Part shown: one piece after another, positions 49,391 to 57,660 of the stretch | Layout: each line of letters starts with the position of its first letter | How positions within the stretch are numbered: the stretch's first letter is position 1 | Assembly: GCA_005884925.1 (NCBI GenBank) | Contig: VAYU01000023.1 | Location: 1-64,000, forward strand | Direction of reading: 5' to 3' | Source: Actinomycetota bacterium | Lineage (GTDB): Bacteria > Actinomycetota > UBA4738 > HRBIN12 | Length of the DNA: 64,000 nucleotides | Translations under genes and position numbers: made by a program | The notes under the pieces: model-generated | Database searches by the model: none | What the model was told of the DNA's origin: nothing | Seen by the model: the letters and a program-made list of their open reading frames with translations, nothing else

Positions 49391-50308
49391 GTGGAGCTTC
49401 GACAACTCCGATACGCGGTGGCGGTGGCGGATGCGGGCCACTTCGGGCGAGCGGCGCAGCGGCTGCGGATCGCTCAATCCGGCCTTTCCCAACAGATCAA
49501 GGCACTCGAACGGCTGCTGGGGACCGCGTTGTTCGTTCGCGACACGCGGCACGTCGCGCTGACGCCTGCCGGTCGCCTCTTCATCGAGCACGCCCGTGTG
49601 GTACTCGAGCTCGCCGATCGAGCGGAGCAGAGCGTCAGGCTGGGCGAGCGGGGAAAGACAGGGTGGATCAAGGTCGCGACGAATGCGGCGGGCCTCTCCC
49701 CGGCGATGGCCGAGCTGCTCAACCGGTATCGAGAGCGGTACCCGCACGTCGAGGTCGAACTCCACCCGGGCTTCGGCCCCCAGAACCTGGAGGCGCTGGA
49801 GCTCCGCCGCGTCGACCTGGCCGTGGTCACCCTGCCGACCGAGTCAACCGAGCCGTTCAACTACCTGCGTCTCGGATGGATCGAGATCCTCGCGATCGTG
49901 CCGCAGGTCCACCCGTTGGCATCGCTCGATCGGATCCCGCGGGACGAGTTGGTCCACCACCCGATCCTCACGCTCCCGAGGAGCGTCAATCCACGGGTGA
50001 TCGACCACATGCACGATGTCCTGTTCGAGGGCCGCGAACCGCTGTCGCTCGTCGAAGCGATCGATATGGCCGCGACGGCCCACATCTCGATGGTCGCCGA
50101 AGACGCGAAGTTGATCGGTGTCGGGTTCGGGTCCGAGGCGGAGCTGGAGGCGCCGGGCGTCGTGTTCCGCTCGTTCGAAGAACCCGTGCCACGCATCGAG
50201 CACGGGATCGCCTGGTTCGATACGCACGCCTCGTCCTTCGTCGATACCTTCGTCGGCGTCGCCCGCGAACTGGTCGGTTCGAGCTCGGACGCGGGCGCAG
50301 CTCGATAG
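49391..50308 (+). CDS. LysR-family transcriptional regulator
   Basis: A 305-residue regulator. The winged helix-turn-helix at the N-terminus is clear (ELRQLRYAVAVADAGHFGRA, AQSGLSQQIKALERLLGTAL), followed by the coupling helix and a periplasmic-binding-like effector domain (~90-295; FGPQNLEALELRRVDLAVVT). GTG 49391 was chosen because the helix-turn-helix begins at once. It diverges from a TetR gene. The pathway controlled is not evident from the neighbours. Confidence 0.93.
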   Translation: MELRQLRYAVAVADAGHFGRAAQRLRIAQSGLSQQIKALERLLGTALFVRDTRHVALTPAGRLFIEHARVVLELADRAEQSVRLGERGKTGWIKVATNAAGLSPAMAELLNRYRERYPHVEVELHPGFGPQNLEALELRRVDLAVVTLPTESTEPFNYLRLGWIEILAIVPQVHPLASLDRIPRDELVHHPILTLPRSVNPRVIDHMHDVLFEGREPLSLVEAIDMAATAHISMVAEDAKLIGVGFGSEAELEAPGVVFRSFEEPVPRIEHGIAWFDTHASSFVDTFVGVARELVGSSSDAGAAR

Positions 50309-50377
50309 CTGCAGCTTCTCGACCGATCAGGAACAGGTATTGAGCCATCGATCATCCCGCCCGTAGGTTGCCGAGCA

Positions 50378-51847
50378 TTGCATCCATCGCGCGCGAGAGA
50401 GGCCTCGCACACCATCGATACGAATGCGTCTGACCGCGAGGACCGCGAACGCGGGGAACTGGAGACGAGGTTCAAGACCCTCGTCGAGCAGATCCCCGCC
50501 ATCGTGTACGTCTGGAGCGTCAAGGGCAGCCTTGACGAAGTCGTCGAGGAGTTCGTGAGCCCCCAGATCGAAGAGGTGCTCGGCTTCCGGTCCGAGGAGT
50601 GGATGGCGAACCCGTCGCTGTGGATCGATGCCGTGCACCCCGATGATCGGGAGGAAGTGATCGGCGAAACGACCCGATCGGTCGAGGCGGGCGAGCCGTT
50701 CAAGATGGAGTATCGGATGCTCGCCAAGGATGGTCGGATCGTGTGGCTCCACGACGTGGCATCGGTGGTCTCACGGGACGAGCAGGGCAGGGCCACCCGG
50801 TACCAGGGTGTTCAGCTCGACATCACGGCGCGGAAGGAGGCGGAACACGCCCAGCGCCGGATGTTCGAGCGACTCCGCGGTCTGGACGGGCAACGTAGAC
50901 AGCTGCTGATCGGATCGACGAGGACGGAGGAAGAGGAGCGCCGACGGATCGCCGACGACATCCATGACGACACGATGCAGAGGCTGCTGGCGATCCCGAT
51001 GTGGCTGGAAGCTGCGGCGAAGGATCACCCCGAGATCCGGGCCGAGGAGCGGTTCATCAAGCTCCAGGGGGTGGTCTCCGACGCGATCGCGCGACTTCGA
51101 CACCTGGTGTTCGAGCTCCACCCCCGCATCCTGGACGACGAGGGTCTCGTGGCGGCGATCCGTGCGTATCTGGAGGGATGGACCGATCTGGGCGCTTCCT
51201 CCACGTTCGAGATCACGAACGGACTGTCGAAGGAACCTCCCAAGGCGACACGGTTGATCCTGTTCCGCATCGTCCAGGAAGCGCTCAACAACGCTCGCCG
51301 ACATGGCGAGGCGTCGCTCGTCACCGTATCGCTCAACCCTCACGCCGGCGGCTTCGACGTCGTCGTCGAGGACGACGGCATCGGGTTCGACGTCCAGGCC
51401 GCGCAGGCATCCACGCATGGTCATAGCGGGCTCGCATCGATGGCGGAGCGGGCCGAAGTTGCGGGAGGCTGGTGCCGGGTCGAGAGCCGCCCGGGCCGCA
51501 CCACGGTCGAGGTCTGGACACCCGAACGCGTGCCTGAAGATACCCCACCCGGGCCCGAGCGATGGCCTGGTCCCGTGGACGCCGGCGTTGAAGGAGCCGA
51601 GGGGAGCGTCGACCAGATGCTGACGTCTCGTGGCCTTTCGCCCCGGGAGATCGAGGTCGCGCGGCTGCTCGCGCTCGGTCATACGAATGCCGAGATCGCG
51701 GCCAACCTGTACCTGTCGGTGCGCACGATCGAGCACCACCGCGCGAACGTGTTCCGCAAGTTGCGGGTTCACTCACGAGCGGCCCTCGTATCCAAGATGC
51801 GCGAACGTCTTACCCCGGAAGCGGATCGATCCGGTCCGGACGCTTGA
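50378..51847 (+). CDS. PAS-HisKA_3-HATPase-LuxR hybrid: kinase fused to its own DNA-binding domain
   Basis: A 489-residue cytoplasmic protein. PAS (~25-155; IPAIVYVWSVKGSLDEVVEE, RYQGVQLDITARK), HisKA_3 helix with histidine in RRIADDIHDDTMQRL (~193), ATPase domain with N box LFRIVQEALNNARRHGEASL and EDDGIGFDVQ, then a LuxR/GerE helix-turn-helix (~415-475; LTSRGLSPREIEVARLLALG, YLSVRTIEHHRANVFRKLRV). No receiver domain separates kinase and DNA-binding part. TTG 50378 is the first start codon of the frame; ATG starts are lacking upstream of the PAS domain. Confidence 0.88.
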   Translation: MHPSRAREASHTIDTNASDREDRERGELETRFKTLVEQIPAIVYVWSVKGSLDEVVEEFVSPQIEEVLGFRSEEWMANPSLWIDAVHPDDREEVIGETTRSVEAGEPFKMEYRMLAKDGRIVWLHDVASVVSRDEQGRATRYQGVQLDITARKEAEHAQRRMFERLRGLDGQRRQLLIGSTRTEEEERRRIADDIHDDTMQRLLAIPMWLEAAAKDHPEIRAEERFIKLQGVVSDAIARLRHLVFELHPRILDDEGLVAAIRAYLEGWTDLGASSTFEITNGLSKEPPKATRLILFRIVQEALNNARRHGEASLVTVSLNPHAGGFDVVVEDDGIGFDVQAAQASTHGHSGLASMAERAEVAGGWCRVESRPGRTTVEVWTPERVPEDTPPGPERWPGPVDAGVEGAEGSVDQMLTSRGLSPREIEVARLLALGHTNAEIAANLYLSVRTIEHHRANVFRKLRVHSRAALVSKMRERLTPEADRSGPDA

Positions 51848-51977
51848 GCGCACCTCTCAGGTCGCGGGGTTTTCCCCCATGAACCGCGGGTGCCTCACGC
51901 CGATACCCCGTCCGAAGAAGGATCGACACTCGCCGATCAGGGGCGAACGACGCTTCAGGGGAACGAGGTGAACCGGG

Positions 51978-52874
51978 GTGCGCAACTCACGGCGGCGTGC
52001 AGGGACGTTCGGCGCAACGCTCGCACTCGCGCTGACGGTCGCGGAGATGGCGGGTGTCCCTGCGGCCCGCGCGGCCGCGCCGCTGGTCGTCGCGTTCCTG
52101 CCCGCAAGTGGCGTGGCCGGGACGTCCGTCACGATCACCGGAACGGGCTTCGATGACTCGAGCGGTGCGACCGGTGTGGCCTTCAACGACACGGCAGCGC
52201 CGTCGTTCAGCGTCGACGCCGACACGCAGATCACGGCGATCGTCCCCGTGGGAGCGACGACCGGCCCCGTCTCGGTCACCGACGCGGAAGGAGCGGGAGC
52301 GAGTGCGATCGATCTCGTCGTCACCCCGTCCCCGCCGCCGACGATCGCGCTGTTCGCGCCCTCCAGCGGACCTGCCGGCACCACCGTCACGATCACCGGC
52401 ACGGGGTATACCGGTACGTCGGTCGTGAAGTTCCACGGCAGGAACGCCTCGTTCGACGTCAACTCGGATACCGAGATCGTCGCGACGGTCCCCATGCGCG
52501 CCACGACCGGTCCGATATCCGTGATCACGCCCGGCGGAACGGGGACAAGCGTCGTCGACTTCAGGGTGCTCCCTCCGACGCCGCACGCTCGCTCGGTGAG
52601 CCTGCGGCTCCGCTGGCGTCTCGTTGCCATCGGCCGAGTCGTCGCGGCCGGTGGGTTCGACGCGTGCGGAGTGAACGTCCCCGTCATCGTCCAGCGCCGA
52701 GGTCATCAGGGATGGCACGGTATCGAACGTGACGTGACGGGTGCACGGGCCAGGTACCGCACGCATGTCTCGTATCGCGCCGGTCGGTATCGCACCGTGC
52801 TTCCGCGATGGGTCGTGAACGGGGGCCATGACCTCTGTCGGCGAGCCGTCTCCCCGGTGCGAATGCGCCCGTAG
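51978..52874 (+). CDS. exported IPT/TIG repeat protein
   Basis: A 298-residue secreted protein with a signal peptide (FGATLALALTVAEMAGVPAARA, ~11-33) and two IPT/TIG Ig-like domains (~35-118 and ~122-202): LPASGVAGTSVTITGTGF and APSSGPAGTTVTITGTGYTG open them. The last ~90 residues are Arg-rich with two cysteines (FDACGVNVP, HDLCRRAV). Such domains bind carbohydrate or protein at the cell surface. GTG 51978 starts it; GAGGTGA lies 10 bp before. Confidence 0.82.
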   Translation: MRNSRRRAGTFGATLALALTVAEMAGVPAARAAAPLVVAFLPASGVAGTSVTITGTGFDDSSGATGVAFNDTAAPSFSVDADTQITAIVPVGATTGPVSVTDAEGAGASAIDLVVTPSPPPTIALFAPSSGPAGTTVTITGTGYTGTSVVKFHGRNASFDVNSDTEIVATVPMRATTGPISVITPGGTGTSVVDFRVLPPTPHARSVSLRLRWRLVAIGRVVAAGGFDACGVNVPVIVQRRGHQGWHGIERDVTGARARYRTHVSYRAGRYRTVLPRWVVNGGHDLCRRAVSPVRMRP

Positions 52875-52904
52875 CGGGGCTGGCCTCGTCTCACGTACTT
52901 CATC

Positions 52905-52918
52905 GGGACATCCGTCCC
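52905..52918. promoter_or_regulatory. GGGAC-N4-GTCCC element (DosR-box-like), copy 3
   Basis: GGGACATCCGTCCC, 97 bp above ATG 53015 and 31 bp after the IPT/TIG gene stop. Identical to copies at 46571 and 48627. TCG-GGGAC precedes; CTCG follows. Confidence 0.5.
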
Positions 52919-53014
52919 TCGTTCGGATGACGGACGTCATCTGGGCGCCAGCCGTCGGGCGGTCGAAACTTGAAGCTGATACCCGCCCGCGCACGCCCAC
53001 AGAGAGGGACCGAC

Positions 53015-53449
53015 ATGAAGAAGGTCATGATCGTCGTCGCACTGGTGTCGGCCTTGGCGATCCCGACCGCGGCCGTCGCGGCCGGCCACCGGTCGAGTCA
53101 CAGGGCAAAGTCGGGGGCGTCCGCAACCGCACCCAAGGCCCGAGCGAGTGGCTCGGCCTCTCGATCGGGGGTGACCGTCACCACGAAGCCGTCGAAGAAC
53201 GTTCCCGTGTCATCCAGAACGAAGTCGAAGACCAAGCCCAAGGCGGGGACCCGCCCGGGCGGCAAGCCCAGGGCGAGCGCATCCGGAGGCAACTCCAGCT
53301 CGTCGGTGAAGGTGAAGCCGAACCGCACGGCGGGCACCCCCGACGCGGCCGTGACCGTGACGCAGCACGGTGGCTCGGCGGCGTCCGGGAACCCGGGGCG
53401 CGCCGAGGGCATCGCTCTCCCGGTCTCCATCAACGGGTTCAGTTTCTGA
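53015..53449 (+). CDS. small exported low-complexity protein
   Basis: A 144-residue protein. The signal peptide is VMIVVALVSALAIPTAAVAA (~4-23). The mature chain is Ser/Lys/Pro/Gly-rich, basic and without cysteine (SKNVPVSSRTKSKTKPKAG, GGKPRASASGGNSSSSVKVK), probably disordered in the cell envelope, ending in ALPVSINGFSF. GAGAGGGA lies ahead of ATG 53015. A DosR-box-like element precedes it. A large hairpin follows at 53468-53511. No family recognised. Confidence 0.68.
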   Translation: MKKVMIVVALVSALAIPTAAVAAGHRSSHRAKSGASATAPKARASGSASRSGVTVTTKPSKNVPVSSRTKSKTKPKAGTRPGGKPRASASGGNSSSSVKVKPNRTAGTPDAAVTVTQHGGSAASGNPGRAEGIALPVSINGFSF

Positions 53450-53467
53450 CCGTCGCGACCCCGAACC

Positions 53468-53511
53468 GGACCCCGGTCCGGGCCCTGCATCCAGCGCCCG
53501 AACCGGGGTCC
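53468..53511. terminator. bidirectional hairpin between convergent genes
   Basis: A 10-bp perfect outer stem (GGACCCCGGT, 53468-53477, with ACCGGGGTCC, 53502-53511) that continues inward with a few mismatches. It lies between the plus-strand exported protein and the minus-strand BNR protein. Confidence 0.5.
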
Positions 53512-53581
53512 GACCCCCTGGTCCGAGTGGCGTCAGCGCGCCACCCGATCACCCGATGAACCGCGCCGGATCATCCGCGGA

Positions 53582-56131
53582 TCATGGGGAGACCTTGGTC
53601 GTGACGCTGCTGGTGTTGTTGTTCGGATCCGGGTCGTTGGGCGACGTCGCGGAGACGGTCGCCGTGTCGGTGAAGTTCCCCTTCTGTGTGGGCTTGACGA
53701 CGATGGTCACGACGGCGGTGACGCCGTTCGCCATGGTCCCGAGGTTGCAGACGACGAGCAGCTGCTTCGGTTTCGGAGCACAACTACCTTGGCTCGAGCT
53801 CGCCGATCCGAACCCGGCGTTCTTGGGCAGGCTGTCCGTGACCGACACGCCGGTGGCGGGGTCGCTGCCTCCGTTGTGCACCGTGATCGTGTACGTGATG
53901 ATCTGGCCGATGTGGCCGGTTGCGGGGCCGGTCTTGGTGATCGACAGATCCGCCGCGCAGGTCTGAGCCACGTGGTAGTCCGCCCCGTAGTCGGAGTCGG
54001 GCGCTCGGTCGGCGCGGGCGATGAAGCGCAGGCCCGTCCCGGCGACGAGGAACGCCCCCGCCGTGTCGGCGAACGGGTTCGTCAGCGTCGCCCCGTCCGC
54101 GGGGCTGCCCACGTCGACGCGCGGTACGTGCATGACGAACGTCCCGTTCGTTCCGGGGGTGAACGAACCGGTGATCGCATGCCGGCCGCTGTAGGCGTCC
54201 GCGCTCACGTCGAACGTCCCGTCGCTGAACTGCGCGACGGCCCGCCGACCGGTACCCGTCGTGGTAGCCTGCGCGAACCACCACGTGCTCCCGCCGGGCG
54301 CGTTGGCGGTGCCGGCCTGCTGCCAGTACACGGTCCAGAGGCCCGATAGGACGTTCGAGTTGTCGGTCGTGGGCGGCGCCTGCAGGTCCTTGATCGTGAG
54401 CGTCGCGTCGATGTTCGCGCTGCCGGAGCTGGATGCGAAGGACGCGTTCTCGATGTCGAGGTTGTCCATGTTCTGCCCCGAGCCCCCCGGGTAGTTGTTG
54501 GGGGCGTCGTTGACGAAGTCGAGGATCTGCGGGCCGGGGCACGTCGTCCCTTGCGGAGGACTGACCGGTGGCGGCGGCGGGACGCAGTCGTTGACGAGCG
54601 CAGCCCCGGTGGTCGCGCTCGCACCGGTGCATTGCCTCGTGAAGTACAGGGCCGCGCTCCCGGGCGCCGCGTGGTCGTCCGCGTAGGAGATGTCCGCCGC
54701 GCCGTTGGTCGGGTCGATCGAGACCTGGAAGAAGTCGAGCAGCGTGCGGTCGCGGGTAGGAGTGCTCAGATCGCAGCCGAGGCCGTCGATGCAGATCGGC
54801 CCCCGATGGATGGCGTGGTCGCTCGCCTTGAAGGTGCCCCACGTCGAGCCGCCGTCGAGGGTCTGGGCCAGGTACACGTTCCACACGTTGTTCGGATCGT
54901 CCTGTGGGTTGGGCTGTGCGCCGCTCCCTCCGGAGGCCCCGTAGAACACCAGGTCGGCGGCGCCCGACGCGCCGGCGGCGGCCCAGGGCATGATCGCCGT
55001 GTTCACGCCGGCCGGGTTGGGGATCTGTGAGGGGGCGACGGCCGGATCCCAACCGGCGCCCGTGGCGTCGGTCTTTGCGAAGATGTGGTTGCCGTCGGTC
55101 CAGAACGCGTACACCTTGCCGGCGCCGTCCACGGCCGTGATCGGGAAGATCCGGTCGTACCGCGCGCCCAGCGGCCCGTGATAGATCTCGTAGTTCCGCC
55201 ACGTGATGATGGGGGGACTCGGGGCGGGGACGTCCGTGACGGTTCCGACGGCTTCGTACACGCGGTTGAAGTTGCCGGTCCCGGCGAGTCCCTGGTTGAC
55301 GTTGTCCTGGGGGCTGTCGGGGGTGACGAATATCGAATACAGGGTGAGCGAGCCTCCGGCGGGCCGCCGAGCCACGATGTTGCCGATCCCGTTCCCGGCG
55401 GGGCCGGGCGGCGAATTGAGGCCGGCCTGCCATTGCGGCAGGGGCACGTCCGTGGGGTTGATGATCGGTCCGCTCTGGATGTAGGTCTGCCCGCCGTCTC
55501 TCGATACACCGAGTTGGATGTCGCCCACGCTCACGTCGTGGTAGGTCATGTAGACGTCATCGAAGCCAAGGCTGTTGAGACTCGGGTCGGAGGCCATCCA
55601 CATCCGATCGTCCCCGGCGACCTGCTGCGAGTAGGGGTTCGGGGGACCGAAGGTCGTGCCCCCGTCGTCGGACTTGCCCGTCGTGATGTTGGCGAGGGTC
55701 AAGCTCGAATAGGCGAGGTCGTTGTCCGTCGGCGGCGGAGAGATGGTCGCGGAGGTCTCCTGGGGCCCGATGGCCCAGTCACAATCACCGCCACCGGCGG
55801 TGTGGTCGGGGAACCCGAGGAAAGTCGAGGCGGATCCGTCGTGCGTGACCCGGAAGGCCTTGCACCCGGCCGGGACGCCGGTCGGGGCGATCACGAACGA
55901 CCGGCCGAACTGGTCGGTCCTGATGCTGGGCTCCGCGGCGCTGCTGCTGCCCTTGAGCAGCAGACTCGGGTTGAACGTGGCGGTTGGCGGCGCAGCCGCC
56001 GAGGCCGAGGTCGGGGCCACCAGCGACAGGGCGCCGATCAAAGCGACGACGGCCGCGAGCGCGGTCGGCCGATGAGCGAGGCGTCCCATGTGATGAAGAC
56101 ACGATCCGTCGCCAACTCCGGCAACTGCCAT
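53582..56131 (-). CDS. large exported propeller protein with DUF11 repeat
   Basis: An 849-residue secreted protein. ATG 56131 has GGCGGAGG before it; ATG 56089 is an alternative. The signal peptide includes LAAVVALIGALSLVAPTSASA. Residues ~50-480 form a sialidase-like propeller (SDDGGTTFGPPN, SRDGGQTYIQSGP, TLDGGSTWGTF); ~490-720 is a beta-rich region; ~730-840 is a DUF11 domain (DLSITKTGPATGHIGQIITY, DSLPKNAGFGSASSS), typical of cell-surface adhesins. The block GPICIDGLGCDLSTPTRDRT with LLDFFQVSID resembles that of the BNR gene at 37806. A matching stress-type promoter lies at 56226-56251. Confidence 0.85.
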   Translation of the reverse strand: MAVAGVGDGSCLHHMGRLAHRPTALAAVVALIGALSLVAPTSASAAAPPTATFNPSLLLKGSSSAAEPSIRTDQFGRSFVIAPTGVPAGCKAFRVTHDGSASTFLGFPDHTAGGGDCDWAIGPQETSATISPPPTDNDLAYSSLTLANITTGKSDDGGTTFGPPNPYSQQVAGDDRMWMASDPSLNSLGFDDVYMTYHDVSVGDIQLGVSRDGGQTYIQSGPIINPTDVPLPQWQAGLNSPPGPAGNGIGNIVARRPAGGSLTLYSIFVTPDSPQDNVNQGLAGTGNFNRVYEAVGTVTDVPAPSPPIITWRNYEIYHGPLGARYDRIFPITAVDGAGKVYAFWTDGNHIFAKTDATGAGWDPAVAPSQIPNPAGVNTAIMPWAAAGASGAADLVFYGASGGSGAQPNPQDDPNNVWNVYLAQTLDGGSTWGTFKASDHAIHRGPICIDGLGCDLSTPTRDRTLLDFFQVSIDPTNGAADISYADDHAAPGSAALYFTRQCTGASATTGAALVNDCVPPPPPVSPPQGTTCPGPQILDFVNDAPNNYPGGSGQNMDNLDIENASFASSSGSANIDATLTIKDLQAPPTTDNSNVLSGLWTVYWQQAGTANAPGGSTWWFAQATTTGTGRRAVAQFSDGTFDVSADAYSGRHAITGSFTPGTNGTFVMHVPRVDVGSPADGATLTNPFADTAGAFLVAGTGLRFIARADRAPDSDYGADYHVAQTCAADLSITKTGPATGHIGQIITYTITVHNGGSDPATGVSVTDSLPKNAGFGSASSSQGSCAPKPKQLLVVCNLGTMANGVTAVVTIVVKPTQKGNFTDTATVSATSPNDPDPNNNTSSVTTKVSP

Positions 56132-56225
56132 CCCTCCGCCCCCCTTCCGGGTCCCAAGGTGGTCGCCGAAACCCTGCCGACGGCGCGGACTCCGCCTCGG
56201 AGACGGCAAACCAAGCAGGCTTGCG

Positions 56226-56251
56226 ATACCCGCGCCGGGTGGGGGTCAAAC
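56226..56251 (-). promoter_or_regulatory. SigB/SigF-type promoter candidate for the large propeller protein
   Basis: On the minus strand GTTT (56248-56251), 16 bp, GGGTAT (56226-56231). The -10 and the bases after it (GCGGGTATCGCAAGC) are identical to those ahead of the paralogous BNR gene (39304-39328). About 95 bp to ATG 56131. Confidence 0.58.
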
Positions 56252-56397
56252 GTTTGCTGGATGAGCGCAGACCGATCTCCCTCGGGGCGCCGGCACTCGT
56301 GGCTCCTTCCAGGGCTGCGACCAAGGCCGACGTGCCGGCTCTCCCTGGATGAGTTGCCCGGTTTGCCCTTCCTGTGGTGCGACCGTAACGTCGGCCC

Positions 56398-56826
56398 GTG
56401 GCTCAAGCCCGCGCGCAGCGGAACCTGATCCTGATCCTTGCTCGCGACCTGGCGTCTCGACTCGCCACCCCGGTGTTCGTGGTTGATCACGAGGGGACGC
56501 TCGTGTACTTCAACGAGGCGGCCGAGCCGGTCTTGGGCCGCACATACGCCGAGACAGGAGAGCTCCGGGCCGGCGAATGGGCAACGGAGTGGTCGCCCAC
56601 CGATGACGAGGGTCGACCCATCCCGCTCGAGGATCTCCCGCTCGGCGTCGCGTTCCGCGAGGGACGGGCTTCGCACCTCCCCTTCCGGATCGTCGGCGGC
56701 GATCGGGTGGCTCGCGCGATCGAGGCGACCGCCTTCCCCTTGCTCATCCGCGAGGATGAGATCGTCGGAGCGATCGCGGTGTTCTGGGAACGTCCTGCGG
56801 AGCGGACGGCTGACCGGTGGAGGTGA
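56398..56826 (+). CDS. stand-alone PAS domain protein
   Basis: A 142-residue single PAS domain: PVFVVDHEGTLVYFNEAAEP (~25-44), then the scaffold IPLEDLPLGVAFREGRASHL and the final strand DEIVGAIAVFWERP. It lacks an output domain. GTG 56398 starts it. Its end overlaps the metallo-beta-lactamase-fold gene by 10 bp, so the two are made together, and the PAS protein may sense for that enzyme. Confidence 0.82.
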   Translation: MAQARAQRNLILILARDLASRLATPVFVVDHEGTLVYFNEAAEPVLGRTYAETGELRAGEWATEWSPTDDEGRPIPLEDLPLGVAFREGRASHLPFRIVGGDRVARAIEATAFPLLIREDEIVGAIAVFWERPAERTADRWR

Positions 56827-57659
56827 CCGTCTGGGGATGCCGCGGCTCGCTCGCATCGCCCGGTCCCGAGACGGTTCGGTTCGGCGGGCAGACCTCCTGC
56901 GTGGCGGTCCAACTCTCGGATGGCTCGCTGCTGATCCTCGACGCCGGCACGGGCATCCGCCCGCTCGGCATGGCTATGGGACGCGATCATCCCAAGCGGA
57001 TCGACATCTTCATCACGCATCTGCACGCCGATCACATCGAGGGCCTCCGGTTCTTCGATCCGATCTGGGATCCTGCCGTCGAGCTCAACGTGTGGGGACC
57101 GCCCTCGCCGATCCGCGGGCTGCGGAGCCGGATCGCCCCCTTCTTCGCTCCGCCGTTCTTCCCGGTCCATCTGCGCAACATCCCGTCTCACCCCGAGTTC
57201 CGGGACACGCCGACCACGGCGTGGCGGATCGGCTCGGCGGACGTCACCGCGCACCTCGTCAAGCATCCCGGCCCGACCGTCGGGTACCGCGTCGAGGAGA
57301 ACGGCCAGGCGCTCGCGTATCTCCCCGATCACGAACCCGCGCTCGGCTCGGATCTCTCCGAGGTAGAGCCCGAGTGGATCTCCGGGTTCGCCCTGGCTCA
57401 GGGAGCGGCGGTGCTCCTGCATGACGCCCAGTACACGGAGGCGGAGTACGACGACCGGGTCGGCTGGGGGCATTCGAGCACCGAGGATGCCGTGACGTTC
57501 GCGCGGAGAGCTGGCTCCCGGCGGCTCGTGCTCTTCCACCACGATCCGCTCCACACGGACGAGCAGTTGGAAGGTGTGCTCGCCCGAGCGAACGAGCTCA
57601 GCGCCTCCGGGCCCGGCGAGGTCGAGCTGGCTCGCGAGGGGATGACGTTCGAGCTCTGA
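56817..57659 (+). CDS. metallo-beta-lactamase-fold hydrolase
   Basis: A 280-residue MBL-fold protein related to the RNase Z/PhnP type. The start VTVWGCRGSLASPGPETVRF is typical of this branch. Metal residues appear as THLHADHIEGL (~67-77), histidine in LVKHPGPTVGY (~150), aspartate in ALAYLPDHEP (~165), LLHDAQYTEAEY (~198) and the final FHHDPLHTD (~242). Bacterial relatives act on cyclic nucleotides or phosphodiesters; the substrate here is unknown. It starts with GTG 56817, inside the end of the PAS gene. Confidence 0.87.
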   Translation: MEVTVWGCRGSLASPGPETVRFGGQTSCVAVQLSDGSLLILDAGTGIRPLGMAMGRDHPKRIDIFITHLHADHIEGLRFFDPIWDPAVELNVWGPPSPIRGLRSRIAPFFAPPFFPVHLRNIPSHPEFRDTPTTAWRIGSADVTAHLVKHPGPTVGYRVEENGQALAYLPDHEPALGSDLSEVEPEWISGFALAQGAAVLLHDAQYTEAEYDDRVGWGHSSTEDAVTFARRAGSRRLVLFHHDPLHTDEQLEGVLARANELSASGPGEVELAREGMTFEL

Positions 57660-57660
57660 G

